The notes beneath the pieces are model-generated. The model did no database searches. It was not told the DNA's origin and saw only the letters and a list, made by a program, of their open reading frames with translations. From contig CAOKNO010000002.1 of assembly GCA_948470065.1 (NCBI GenBank), forward strand, positions 1 through 64,000: a stretch of 64,000 nt of DNA, written 5' to 3'. This DNA is from an uncultured Eubacterium sp. (GTDB lineage Bacteria; Bacillota; Clostridia; Lachnospirales; Lachnospiraceae). Position numbers and translations under genes: made by a program. Shown piece by piece: positions 16,697 to 24,929 of the stretch (position 1 is its first letter; every line of letters begins with the position of its first letter).

Positions 16697-18466
16697 TTAC
16701 ATCCGTTCCGGCGCTTCAAAGCCCAGCACGTCCATACAAAGCTCCAGGATCCGCTTTACAAGCCCCAGCAGCTTGATATAGCTGGCCTGCTGCATCTCGT
16801 CCGGCTCCGCCATAATCTTTGTTTCATGGTAGAAATGGTTGAACGCATCCGCTAAGCCGTACATGTACGCGCATACCTTATGCGGCGCCATTTCTGCAAA
16901 GGCATTTTCCAAGATCCCATTGAACTTGCCAGCCTCTAACATCAGCGCTTTCTCACTTGCAGAACGCGCCGGGAGGATCCTGGCATGTCCCGGCATGGAT
17001 CTTTCCGCCATGTATTTCTTCAGGATAGACTTCATCCGCACGACCGTGTATAAAATATACGGCCCTGTATTCCCTTCAAAGGATGTAAAACGTTCGATGT
17101 CAAACACATAATCCTTAGACGCCTGGTTTGACAGATCTCCGTATTTAATTGCCGAAAGGGCGACTAGCTTAGCGGTTTCCCTTGCTTCGTCCTCGTCGAC
17201 GGTATGGTTGTCCGTAATCTTTTTATACATCTCATCGTTGATCCCGGACACCAGGTACTCTAGGCGCATCACCCCGCCTTCCCTGGTCTTGAACGGCTTG
17301 CCATCCTTCCCGTTCATCGTACCAAAGCCCAAAAACTTCAGTTTTGTCTCCGGCTTCACAAGCCCCGTCTTCCTAGCGCACCGGAACACCTGGGTAAAAT
17401 ACAGTTCCTGCCGCTTGTCCACCACGTAGATGATCTCATCTGGCGCAAAATCCTTCATACGCCATACTATCGTCGCAAGATCTGTGGTGTTATAAAGGGA
17501 TGCGCCGTCTGATTTCAATATCATGCAAGGCGGGACTTCCTTTGTATCTGTGTCTTCCTTCACATCGACCACCAACGCGCCCTCGCTGAGGTAGGCAAAG
17601 CCATCCGCTTTCATCTTCTCGACCATATCCGGGATATAAGGCTGCGCGTCCGACTCTCCTTTCCAGAGTTCAAACGACACGTTCAAATCTTCATAATTGC
17701 GCTTTAAATCGCTGACAGAAACATCTAGGATATGGGCAAGCAGCGCCTGGTAGCCCCGTCTTCCATGCTGTAACTCATACGTCGCCTGCATTGCAGCTTC
17801 CTTATAAGCTTCATCCTCTTTCGACTTCGCGCTGGCCGCAGGATAAATCTCTTCTAATTCAGCAATCGTAAACGGCGGCTCTTTCGGGTACTCCCCTTGG
17901 TATGTTTCCTCAAAATACAAGAGATCTGGCTTTCTTTCCTTCAACTCTATGATAATCAATCCCATCTGCAGGCCCCAGTCCCCCAGATGCACGTCACCGA
18001 TCACGCTGTGCCCCATAAATTTCCCCAGGCGCTTTATGCTCTCCCCAATAATCGCAGAACGCAGATGCCCGACATGCAATGGCTTTGCAACATTAGGCCC
18101 GCCATAATCGATCATAATGGTCTTTGGGCTGTTGCACTTTACGCAGCCCAGCCGTTCTTCATCCTGTCCCATCTCCCGCAGGTATCCCGCCAGGTAATCC
18201 GGATCTAACGTCAGGTTCAGGAACCCTGGCTTTACCGACTCCGCCACAGCAAACATTGGGGCGCCCTGCAGCCGCCCTGCCACCTGATCCGAGATCTGGA
18301 ACGGCGCGCATTTATATTCCTTCGCAGCCGCCAACGCCCCATTACACTGGTATTCGCAAAGATCTGGACGGTTCGAAAGCGTTACCTGCCCATACTTCCC
18401 GTCGTACCCGCCCGCCACGAATGCTTCTGTCACCTCTTTGCTGATAAGATCTATCAGTTTCTCCAT
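16697..18466 (-). CDS. argS: Arginine--tRNA ligase
   Basis: The 589-residue class I synthetase charges tRNA-Arg. It has an N-terminal additional domain (NRPDLCEYQCNGALAAAKEY), the HIGH-type motif in NVAKPLHVGHLRSAI, the KMSK-equivalent region GTMNGKDGKPFKTREGG, and the C-terminal anticodon-binding DALR domain. The ATG at 18466 lies 5-6 nt behind GGAGG; the ATG at 18478 precedes that site and is rejected. The gene follows dapF by 15 bp, and its ribosome binding site begins right after the dapF stop, so the two are co-transcribed. No T-box leader was seen in front of it. Confidence 0.96.
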   Translation of the reverse strand: MEKLIDLISKEVTEAFVAGGYDGKYGQVTLSNRPDLCEYQCNGALAAAKEYKCAPFQISDQVAGRLQGAPMFAVAESVKPGFLNLTLDPDYLAGYLREMGQDEERLGCVKCNSPKTIMIDYGGPNVAKPLHVGHLRSAIIGESIKRLGKFMGHSVIGDVHLGDWGLQMGLIIIELKERKPDLLYFEETYQGEYPKEPPFTIAELEEIYPAASAKSKEDEAYKEAAMQATYELQHGRRGYQALLAHILDVSVSDLKRNYEDLNVSFELWKGESDAQPYIPDMVEKMKADGFAYLSEGALVVDVKEDTDTKEVPPCMILKSDGASLYNTTDLATIVWRMKDFAPDEIIYVVDKRQELYFTQVFRCARKTGLVKPETKLKFLGFGTMNGKDGKPFKTREGGVMRLEYLVSGINDEMYKKITDNHTVDEDEARETAKLVALSAIKYGDLSNQASKDYVFDIERFTSFEGNTGPYILYTVVRMKSILKKYMAERSMPGHARILPARSASEKALMLEAGKFNGILENAFAEMAPHKVCAYMYGLADAFNHFYHETKIMAEPDEMQQASYIKLLGLVKRILELCMDVLGFEAPERM

Positions 18467-18481
18467 TTCTTCCTCCATTTC

Positions 18482-19360
18482 TTACCGGTTATCCTTCCAT
18501 GTAGAACGTCTGTTATCCCAAAAATCCTCCGCCAATATAAAGCTTCCTATCTCTTTCACGCTGCCTGTCATATGGATGACGCCATCCTCTGCGATTTCAA
18601 CCAAAAGAACCCCGCCCTGCATATGGACGGACACCTTCTCCCCCACCAGGCCCATCCGCTTGGCAGCGGCGGCGGCAGCGCACGCCCCTGTGCCAGAGGC
18701 CAAGGTATAGCCTGTCCCGCGCTCATACGTTTCAATTGCAAGGTTTTCTGGATCGATCACCTTACAAATCTGCATATTGATACGGTTTGGGAAATAGGAC
18801 GCCCCCTCCACATATGGGCCAAGCTCTTTTGCAATCTTAGGCGTTACTTCCTCTAACATAATCACACAGTTGGGGTTCCCTATGGAAAGGCACGTCGTAT
18901 TATAATCCTTACCATGGAACTTCAGATGTGTGTTCACAACCTCGCCTTCTAGCCCGGCCACCGGGATCTGCGCCCCTGCATACGAGGGCTTCCCCATATC
19001 TAGCCGCACAAAATCCCCGTGATCCGCCAGCATCTCAATCCCTACCATGCCGGCAGGGGGAAATACGGCAAACCGACGCGTTTGCACATAGCCTTCTTCC
19101 CACAGGTATTTTGCAAAAATCCGAAGCCCGTTGCCGCTCTCCTCCGCCTCGGATCCATCGGCGTTATAAATACGCGCCTCTATGCCCCGCCTTGTAAAGA
19201 TCGGGCCGTACATCAGCCCGTCGGCGCCAATCCCATAATTCCTGTGGCACAGCTTGGCGGCCTGCCAAGGCTTTAAGTCCATACCGCCGTTTTTGGCTGG
19301 GTCAAACACCAAGTAATCATTCCCAAGCCCATGATACTTCTTCAACGTAATATTTCCCAT
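18482..19360 (-). CDS. dapF: Diaminopimelate epimerase family protein with Cys-to-Ser active-site changes
   Basis: The 292-residue protein has the twofold DapF fold (YHGLGNDYLVFD, IYNADGSEAEESGNGLRIF, YERGTGYTLASGTGACA). DapF interconverts LL- and meso-diaminopimelate for lysine and peptidoglycan synthesis using two cysteines as acid/base. At both positions this protein has serine: Ser75 in ESGNG (usual CGNG) and Ser222 in ASGTGA (usual ACGTGA). The remaining binding residues look conserved. It may be a clade-specific variant, a differently specialised racemase, or weakly active; clostridia often make meso-DAP by the DapL route. Start ATG 19360 follows AGGATAGGA. It is upstream of argS in one unit. 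Confidence 0.85.
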   Translation of the reverse strand: MGNITLKKYHGLGNDYLVFDPAKNGGMDLKPWQAAKLCHRNYGIGADGLMYGPIFTRRGIEARIYNADGSEAEESGNGLRIFAKYLWEEGYVQTRRFAVFPPAGMVGIEMLADHGDFVRLDMGKPSYAGAQIPVAGLEGEVVNTHLKFHGKDYNTTCLSIGNPNCVIMLEEVTPKIAKELGPYVEGASYFPNRINMQICKVIDPENLAIETYERGTGYTLASGTGACAAAAAAKRMGLVGEKVSVHMQGGVLLVEIAEDGVIHMTGSVKEIGSFILAEDFWDNRRSTWKDNR

Positions 19361-19432
19361 GCTTCCTATCCTCACATTGCTATGCTGCGTCTTTTTCTCT
19401 TTCTTCCAACATATGTAAGGATCTGATTTGTG

Positions 19433-19987
19433 TTACACTTTTTTCACTTCTTGTAGGACTGCATCCATATCCGGCATGTCTTGGATATCTGTCCCCTGAT
19501 CCGTCTGCATATCCGGGACGTCCTCTCCCATAATTCCCGTCTCTGCCCCGGATCCATCTGGCGCAGGATGCGTCTGTACTTGTGGATCCATCCGTTTATT
19601 CTTCTCCCTGTTTTCCAAACTGTTCGCAGCCACAAGCTCTTGGAGCGCCTTGTTCTTCTCATTTAAAATCTCCTCTATCCTCTGCTGTTCCGCAGTACTG
19701 GCAAACAACTGCCCCTCTGCATTCGTGCCGGTGTCAAGCTGTTTGCACAGCATGGATTGTTCCTTCAATAGCTGTTCAATCATAGAGGCGGACTTCTCAT
19801 CCTTTTCCCTTAAGAGCTGGTCAATCAACGCCCCTGCCTCCCTCTGGTCTTTCTCCATCTGCTGGCGGCGTTCCTCCCTATGCTGGTATTCCAACTGCTC
19901 CTTGCTGGTATAAATGATATTCCTACGCTTCACGATAGTCCTTGCATACCGCTCCCTTTCATTCCTTTTATCAATCGCGTCTTTCAC
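19433..19987 (-). CDS. Hypothetical charged coiled-coil protein
   Basis: I do not recognise this 184-residue protein. Residues about 1-125 are highly charged with heptad-like Leu/Ile spacing (REERRQQMEKDQREAGALID, IEEILNEKNKALQELVAA), suggesting a long cytoplasmic coiled coil. The last 55 residues are acidic, Asp/Met/Pro-rich and probably disordered. There is no signal peptide or membrane helix. A GTG start at 19987 follows AGGAG by 8 nt. It may be the first gene of the dapF-argS run (72 bp gap). An AT-rich palindrome lies about 90 bp upstream. Confidence 0.68.
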   Translation of the reverse strand: MKDAIDKRNERERYARTIVKRRNIIYTSKEQLEYQHREERRQQMEKDQREAGALIDQLLREKDEKSASMIEQLLKEQSMLCKQLDTGTNAEGQLFASTAEQQRIEEILNEKNKALQELVAANSLENREKNKRMDPQVQTHPAPDGSGAETGIMGEDVPDMQTDQGTDIQDMPDMDAVLQEVKKV

Positions 19988-20075
19988 CGTTTAATCTCCT
20001 ATCTTCTTGGATTTCCATCCTGCCATCCTGTAACGTCAAACAAATTACAGCATGGCCCGGCCTGCCGCTTCTGAA

Positions 20076-20100
20076 CAAATACGCCGCTTTGGCATATTTG
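20076..20100. repeat. 25-bp imperfect palindrome in the divergent region before sigG
   Basis: CAAATACGCC, then GCTTT, then GGCATATTTG form a 10-bp inverted repeat with one mismatch. It lies between the divergent coiled-coil gene and sigG, upstream of the sigG promoter. It could be an operator for either gene or a hairpin in the minus-strand leader. Confidence 0.5.
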
Positions 20101-20134
20101 ACATTTCCTACTCCATATTACCACAAAAATTGCA

Positions 20135-20165
20135 TGAATAAAAGTAGGAAATTTCGAGCATTCTT
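20135..20165 (+). promoter_or_regulatory. Candidate SigG/SigF-type promoter of sigG
   Basis: TGAATA (20135-20140) matches the SigG -35 consensus exactly and is followed after 18 bp by CATTCTT (20159-20165), 5 of 7 against CATACTA. The start codon of sigG is about 98 bp downstream. This fits known sigG control: first read by SigF, then by SigG itself. Confidence 0.6.
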
Positions 20166-20263
20166 TTAATAATCAAGAATCCAAGTAACCGTCCAGATAC
20201 CTTCCCTGCGGGATAGCGGCTGTCTGGGCCGTTACGAATCCAAAACTTTCCGGAGGTGCCATC

Positions 20264-21067
20264 ATGGCTGCGTATAAAGTAGAAATTTGCGGGGTAAATA
20301 CGGCGAAGCTGCCCGTTTTGAAAGAAGATGAGAAAAACGACTTGTTTTCACGGATCAAGGCAGGGGACATGGAGGCGCGGGAAACTTACATCAAGGGGAA
20401 CCTACGACTGGTCCTAAGCGTGATCAAACGGTTTTCAAACAGTAGTGAAAATGTGGACGATTTGTTCCAGATCGGCTGTATTGGGCTGATAAAATCCATT
20501 GACAACTTCAACCCGGACATCGGGGTAAAGTTTTCAACTTATGCAGTACCGATGATCATTGGGGAAATCCGGCGTTATCTGCGGGACAACAATTCCATAC
20601 GTGTCAGCCGTTCCCTACGCGACACAGCCTACAAAGCAATCCATGCCAAGGAACTTTTGTCCAGGACCCTTTCTAGGGAACCGACCATAGACGATATCGC
20701 AGAAGAAACCGGGATCCCAAAGGAAGATATCGTCTTTGCCCTAGACGCCATCCAGTGCCCAGTCAGCCTGTACGATCCCGTCTATACGGACGGGGGCGAC
20801 ACGCTCTATGTTATGGATCAAATCAGCGACAAAAAGAACAAAGAGGAAACCTGGGTGGAAGAGCTGTCCTTAAGCGACGCAATGAAGCGGCTGAACGAAC
20901 GTGAAAATTACATTATCAACCTCCGCTTCTTTGAAGGGAAAACCCAAATGGAAGTCGCTGAGGAAATCCACATCTCCCAGGCCCAGGTCAGCAGGCTTGA
21001 AAAGTCTGCTTTAAAAAATATGAGGAATTATTTATCCCTGGATCCGATTTACCATACTAGGAACTGA
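20264..21067 (+). CDS. sigG: RNA polymerase sporulation-specific sigma factor SigG
   Basis: The 267-residue sigma-70 family protein directs late gene expression in the forespore. The N-terminus VEICGVNTAKLPVLKEDE is typical of SigG. Region 2 (RLVLSVIKRF, DDLFQIGCIGLIKSIDNF, KFSTYAVPMIIGEIRRYLRD), region 3 and region 4 (QAQVSRLEKSALKNMR) are complete. CCGGAGG 7 nt upstream fixes the ATG. It is the only plus-strand gene in the window. In most spore formers sigG follows spoIIGA-sigE on the same strand; here it points towards them, with a nuclease gene between. Confidence 0.95.
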   Translation: MAAYKVEICGVNTAKLPVLKEDEKNDLFSRIKAGDMEARETYIKGNLRLVLSVIKRFSNSSENVDDLFQIGCIGLIKSIDNFNPDIGVKFSTYAVPMIIGEIRRYLRDNNSIRVSRSLRDTAYKAIHAKELLSRTLSREPTIDDIAEETGIPKEDIVFALDAIQCPVSLYDPVYTDGGDTLYVMDQISDKKNKEETWVEELSLSDAMKRLNERENYIINLRFFEGKTQMEVAEEIHISQAQVSRLEKSALKNMRNYLSLDPIYHTRN

Positions 21068-21174
21068 CATGTCCGGCGGCAGCTACCCCCTTCCAACTTA
21101 TGGGCTTTATGGGCTAAGCGCTAGGAAGCCTTGCCAGCCTAAAACGGCAGCTCCATACCACCTTAGACGCTACG

Positions 21175-22776
21175 TCAGTCATCCCACTTATCGCACAGGG
21201 AATTAATCTGGTCGGCAAACTTGCCAAGTTCTTTGTTCGGGCGCCCTTCGAGCCTGCGGATCACAGACAGCAGTCGTTCTCCGGCTGCAAGAAGCCTTGC
21301 AAATACATTGGAAACCACACGCCCATCTTTCTTCTTCGGTGCAACCCGTACCCGGCTGCCCTGTGCGATGCACACATTCGTTTCCAAATCATAGACATCG
21401 CCGCTGTATGGCGCAGACGCAGGTATTTTGGTTTCTTTCTCTACAAGCGCTGCAAAGGTATCGCAGACCGTATCTTCCCCATGGACGACGAACACACGCT
21501 TTGGCGTCTCCCCAAATGCTTTGACCCATTCCAGAAGATGCTGCTGATCCGCATGGCCGCTAATCCCCGCCAGGTTCTTAATCTGGGCGCATACTTCAAT
21601 GCTCTCACCGAAAAGACGCACTTCTTTTGCCCCGTTCAGCAAAAGGTTCCCCAAGGTCCCAGGCACTTGGTAGCCGACAAATAAAATCGTAGAATCTTTC
21701 CGCCACAAGTTATGCTTTAGATGATGGCGGATACGCCCAGCCTCGCACATGCCGGACGCCGAGATAATAACAATCGGTTTCTCAATAAAGTTAATCATCC
21801 TGGACTGGTCGCTTGTCACAGCAACCTTAAGCCCTGGGAACTTAATGGGGTTCTTGCCCTTGCGCACCAATTCCAGCGCCTCTTTGTCAAAGCATTCCCT
21901 TACGTTCTTATGGAAGATGCTCGTCGCCTCAACTGCCAGCGGGCTATCTATGTACACTTCAAAATCCGGGAACTCCGGCAACAGGCCTTCGGACTTGATT
22001 TTACGGAAAAAGTAAAGCATTTCCTGCGTCCTGCCTACCGAAAACGCAGGGATCACAAGATTCCCCCCTCTGGCAAATGTTTCCTGGCACACCTTGGCCA
22101 GCTCCACCGCATAATCTGGCGGCTCCTGGTGCAGGCGGTCCCCATACGTGGACTCCATAATAACATAATCTGCTTCCCTTAAGTACTGCGGGTTCCGGAT
22201 CAGGGGCTTATTGCCATGCCCGATATCCCCAGAAAACGCCAGCTTGACCTGCTTGCCATCCTCTGTCCCCCAGATTTCAATGCTGGCCGATCCCAGCAAA
22301 TGCCCCGCATCTGTAAAACGGATGGTAACCTCAGGGCAGATGTTAATGATTTCCCCATATTCACAAGGGATAAAATGCTCCAGCACGCCTTCTGCATCTT
22401 CCATGGTGTACATTGGCTCTACCAAAGGCTTCCCGGCACGCTTGGCCTTGCGGTTCTTCCATTCCGCTTCAAACATCTGGATATGAGCCGAGTCCTTCAG
22501 CATGATGTTACATAGTTCAACCGTGGCTCTGGTCGCATAGACCTTCCCGCGGAACCCATGGCTGTACAGAAGCGGCAACAGGCCAGAATGGTCAATGTGT
22601 GCATGTGTGATCAGGATATAGTCGATTTCCGCCGTATTCACGGGGATCTCCTGGTTCTCATACAGATCCGCCCCTTGTTCCATCCCGCAATCTACCAGCA
22701 GGTTTACCTGTCCCATCTGCACGTAATGGCAACTCCCAGTCACCTCATGGGCCGCGCCCAAAAATTCAAGCTTCAA
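21175..22776 (-). CDS. Beta-CASP metallo-beta-lactamase-fold RNase (CPSF/RMMBL type)
   Basis: The 533-residue protein has the MBL signature THAHIDHSGLLP near residue 60, the GHLLGSASIEI motif, the SGDIG and MESTYGDR strands, the beta-CASP insert with PAFSVGRTQEML, and the C-terminal RMMBL region (GISGHADQQHLLEW). Bacterial relatives act as zinc-dependent RNA endo- or exonucleases in RNA maturation and decay; they differ from RNase J by this domain order. About 75 extra C-terminal residues (VRVAPKKKDGRV onward) are predicted helical. The gene is convergent with sigG. Specific RNA substrates cannot be read from sequence. Confidence 0.88.
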   Translation of the reverse strand: MKLEFLGAAHEVTGSCHYVQMGQVNLLVDCGMEQGADLYENQEIPVNTAEIDYILITHAHIDHSGLLPLLYSHGFRGKVYATRATVELCNIMLKDSAHIQMFEAEWKNRKAKRAGKPLVEPMYTMEDAEGVLEHFIPCEYGEIINICPEVTIRFTDAGHLLGSASIEIWGTEDGKQVKLAFSGDIGHGNKPLIRNPQYLREADYVIMESTYGDRLHQEPPDYAVELAKVCQETFARGGNLVIPAFSVGRTQEMLYFFRKIKSEGLLPEFPDFEVYIDSPLAVEATSIFHKNVRECFDKEALELVRKGKNPIKFPGLKVAVTSDQSRMINFIEKPIVIISASGMCEAGRIRHHLKHNLWRKDSTILFVGYQVPGTLGNLLLNGAKEVRLFGESIEVCAQIKNLAGISGHADQQHLLEWVKAFGETPKRVFVVHGEDTVCDTFAALVEKETKIPASAPYSGDVYDLETNVCIAQGSRVRVAPKKKDGRVVSNVFARLLAAGERLLSVIRRLEGRPNKELGKFADQINSLCDKWDD

Positions 22777-22858
22777 TCCATCATCTCCTTTGTATGCTAT
22801 TCTTTGAAAATCCGTACTACCTTATACCGTACTATCTTGTATTTCCACTATACCATGC

Positions 22859-23596
22859 CTACTCAAACTTTACAATTTCTTTTTTCAGCCGTTTCATAAT
22901 CTTTTTTTCCAGCCTTGAAATATATGACTGGGAAATCCCAAGCAGATCCGCCACTTCCTTCTGCGTCAATTCTTTGCCATTGGTATTTAGCCCAAACCTA
23001 AGCTCTACAATGGTACGCTCGCGCTCCGAAAGCTTCCCCACCGCCGCTTTCAGCAGATCCTTCTCCACCTCTGTTTCGATATCGCGGTAAATGACGTCCT
23101 CATCCGTCCCCAAGATATCCGACAGCAGCAATTCATTCCCATCCCAGTCCACATTCAACGGCTCGTCAATGGATACTTCCATCCTGGTCTTGTTGTTCCG
23201 TCTCAGATACATCAGGATTTCATTTTCAATACAGCGGGAAGCATACGTTGCCAGCTTGATGTTTTTCGTCGGGTTAAACGTATTGATTGCCTTAATCAGC
23301 CCGATTGTCCCAATTGAAATCAAATCTTCCACGCCAATCCCCGTATTGTCGAATTTCTTGGCGATATACACCACAAGGCGCAGGTTGTGTTCAATCAGGA
23401 CGCTCTTCGCCTGCTCTGTTTCCTTCCCGTCAAGCATCTGTATGTATTTATTCTCTTCCCTGGCCTCTAAGGGCGGCGGAAGGATTTCCGCCCCTCCGAT
23501 GTAGTGGATATCCCCTTTCTTTGACATCAGCATATTCCAGAAGCTGGACACAAGCTTCAGTTGGAAATGTTTCGGTATCGCAACCTTTATGTACAT
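22859..23596 (-). CDS. sigE: RNA polymerase sporulation sigma factor SigE (pro-SigE)
   Basis: The 245-residue protein is the mother-cell sigma factor of early sporulation. It carries the inhibitory pro-sequence at the N-terminus (hydrophobic [14 protein letters not shown]), followed by the [18 protein letters not shown] segment typical of SigE. Region 2 ([32 protein letters not shown]) and region 4 ([20 protein letters not shown]) are intact. AAGGAGGAG precedes the ATG. It starts 12 bp behind spoIIGA, whose protease is known to remove the pro-sequence, so substrate and processing enzyme are co-expressed. Confidence 0.97.
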   Translation of the reverse strand: MYIKVAIPKHFQLKLVSSFWNMLMSKKGDIHYIGGAEILPPPLEAREENKYIQMLDGKETEQAKSVLIEHNLRLVVYIAKKFDNTGIGVEDLISIGTIGLIKAINTFNPTKNIKLATYASRCIENEILMYLRRNNKTRMEVSIDEPLNVDWDGNELLLSDILGTDEDVIYRDIETEVEKDLLKAAVGKLSERERTIVELRFGLNTNGKELTQKEVADLLGISQSYISRLEKKIMKRLKKEIVKFE

Positions 23597-23608
23597 TGTT
23601 CTCCTCCT

Positions 23609-24400
23609 TCAGATCTCCATACTTTTTCCATTCAATATGACGTCGCATCTTTGGTCCTGAAATAATTTCTCTTCTGCAATCCCAAATACCGGATGATCCA
23701 AGTATATGGGACGCCCCATCTGTAAAATATACATCCCCTCTAGCGTGACAGCCTTTAAAAGCCCTTCCTCTTTCCCAAGGGAGTGGAATGGGATCAGCCG
23801 GATGTGCAGGCCTTCCGCCCGGATTTGCTCTTGCAGAAGTTCTTTCCTTATAATATGTACGGGCTTATGCACCAAAGGATCTACAAGCAGGTTCCCAGTA
23901 TCGTAGAACCCTTTTGCATGGATTTCCTCTTTTTTTGTCACCAACAACAGATCATACACCGTGCTTTCCTGCCGCCGGAAATAAGACAAAAGCTTTCTGC
24001 ATATCATAGAAAACAGTACTGCGCCTGGCAGGCAGAAGACGAAATTCCAGATCCCTGCCCCTTCCTGCAGGCTCCATTCCAAAAAACCGCCCAGCAGGAT
24101 AACCGCCAAATACGTAATGCCCCATTGGCATAGGAATCCCTTCTTATCCCTGCTCTGGAAACAGAAAAACACCATCCAGGGATTTACAAAGAAATGAACG
24201 CAAATCTGGTATACGGTATAATGGCTAAGCCCCAAAAAAAGCGCCATAGAAGCACATGTACCAAGAAAGGCCGCCAACATAAGCCGCCCAGGCGCCGCCC
24301 GCTGCCCGCAAAGCCTGCCAGCAGACCAAAGCGCAGCCGCATCCATCATAAAATTTGTAAAAAACCAAACGTCCACATATAACTGATATCCTGCCTGCAT
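23609..24400 (-). CDS. spoIIGA: Sigma-E processing peptidase SpoIIGA
   Basis: The 263-residue membrane aspartic protease cleaves pro-SigE after a signal from the forespore. The N-terminal half has five hydrophobic segments, starting with YQLYVDVWFFTNFMMDAAAL. The C-terminal half is a retropepsin-like domain with the catalytic motif YDTGNLLVDP. The ATG at 24400 is set by GGGAGG 7-8 nt upstream; a longer in-frame reading lacks a ribosome binding site. It forms the spoIIG operon with sigE. A Spo0A-type promoter is visible upstream. Confidence 0.95.
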   Translation of the reverse strand: MQAGYQLYVDVWFFTNFMMDAAALWSAGRLCGQRAAPGRLMLAAFLGTCASMALFLGLSHYTVYQICVHFFVNPWMVFFCFQSRDKKGFLCQWGITYLAVILLGGFLEWSLQEGAGIWNFVFCLPGAVLFSMICRKLLSYFRRQESTVYDLLLVTKKEEIHAKGFYDTGNLLVDPLVHKPVHIIRKELLQEQIRAEGLHIRLIPFHSLGKEEGLLKAVTLEGMYILQMGRPIYLDHPVFGIAEEKLFQDQRCDVILNGKSMEI

Positions 24401-24506
24401 CAATTCCCACCTCCCTTCCGCCATCCGGCAAGCAGGCAACTGCAAAATATCCTCTGCTTCCAAAAAGGGAGTTTCACAATTACCTAACCCGGCAAGATAC
24501 AAGACT

Positions 24507-24540
24507 AGTATAAAATCCCTGGGATGATTTTTTTGTCAAA
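24507..24540 (-). promoter_or_regulatory. spoIIG-type promoter with overlapping Spo0A box
   Basis: On the minus strand TTGACA (24534-24539) and TATACT (24507-24512) are 21 bp apart, longer than the usual 17. The B. subtilis spoIIG promoter is known for a similar overlong spacer (22 bp) and for Spo0A binding over the -35. Here TTTGTCAAA, matching the 0A-box consensus TTTGTCRAA, covers the -35 (24532-24540, plus-strand reading). It lies about 110 bp before the spoIIGA start. Confidence 0.65.
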
Positions 24541-24826
24541 CGGTTGCCTTGTATCCGGAAAACTTGTTTACAAGAAGTGACAGGTAATCCAAAAATCAGA
24601 AAAAATCCCCTTATCCTGTTAAGCAATTGTGAAACGTCCTCTTAATGTTTTCATGAAAAATACGGTTCTGGAATAAAATGTTTCTCTAAGAAATAGAATG
24701 ATCCTCTTAAGAAATAGAATCCAAGATAGACGGGGTTTTGGAACAAACCGCCGGACAGACATAATGTTAGAGGAAAGGCAATCCTGTCCCTTCCTTAAAG
24801 GAGAATCGATCGGTACTGGCATATGG

Positions 24827-24900
24827 TATTACCCTGGCGTTTTTACACCGCGACAAGCTATGCACGGAAAATTTTGTGATATTCCTTTGCCAGGGTAATA
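24827..24900. repeat. Long-loop inverted repeat behind degV
   Basis: A perfect 12-bp inverted repeat (tattaccctggc at 24827-24838; complement at 24889-24900) encloses 50 nt. It begins 29 bp past the degV stop codon. No T-run follows it on the minus strand, so it is not a classical terminator. Its layout resembles the inverted repeat at 10735-10819, though the sequences differ. Confidence 0.5.
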
Positions 24901-24929
24901 TGGGCGCGCCAACCGATTAGATCCTTACG

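Larger units (their letters stand above)
24401..24929. other. Intergenic region between spoIIGA and degV
   Basis: No convincing gene lies in these 529 bp. From left to right it holds the spoIIG promoter and Spo0A box (24507-24540), a short palindrome cttgtttacaag (24563-24574), two direct copies of TAAGAAATAGAAT 21 bp apart (24687-24699 and 24708-24720), and a long-loop inverted repeat near the end of degV (24827-24900). Short open frames on both strands lack ribosome binding sites and family resemblance. A small RNA cannot be excluded. Confidence 0.6.

Noticed and set aside
24698..24898. 66-codon plus-strand open frame in the spoIIGA-degV gap
   Set aside because: No ribosome binding site, ends within the long-loop inverted repeat, and shows no family.
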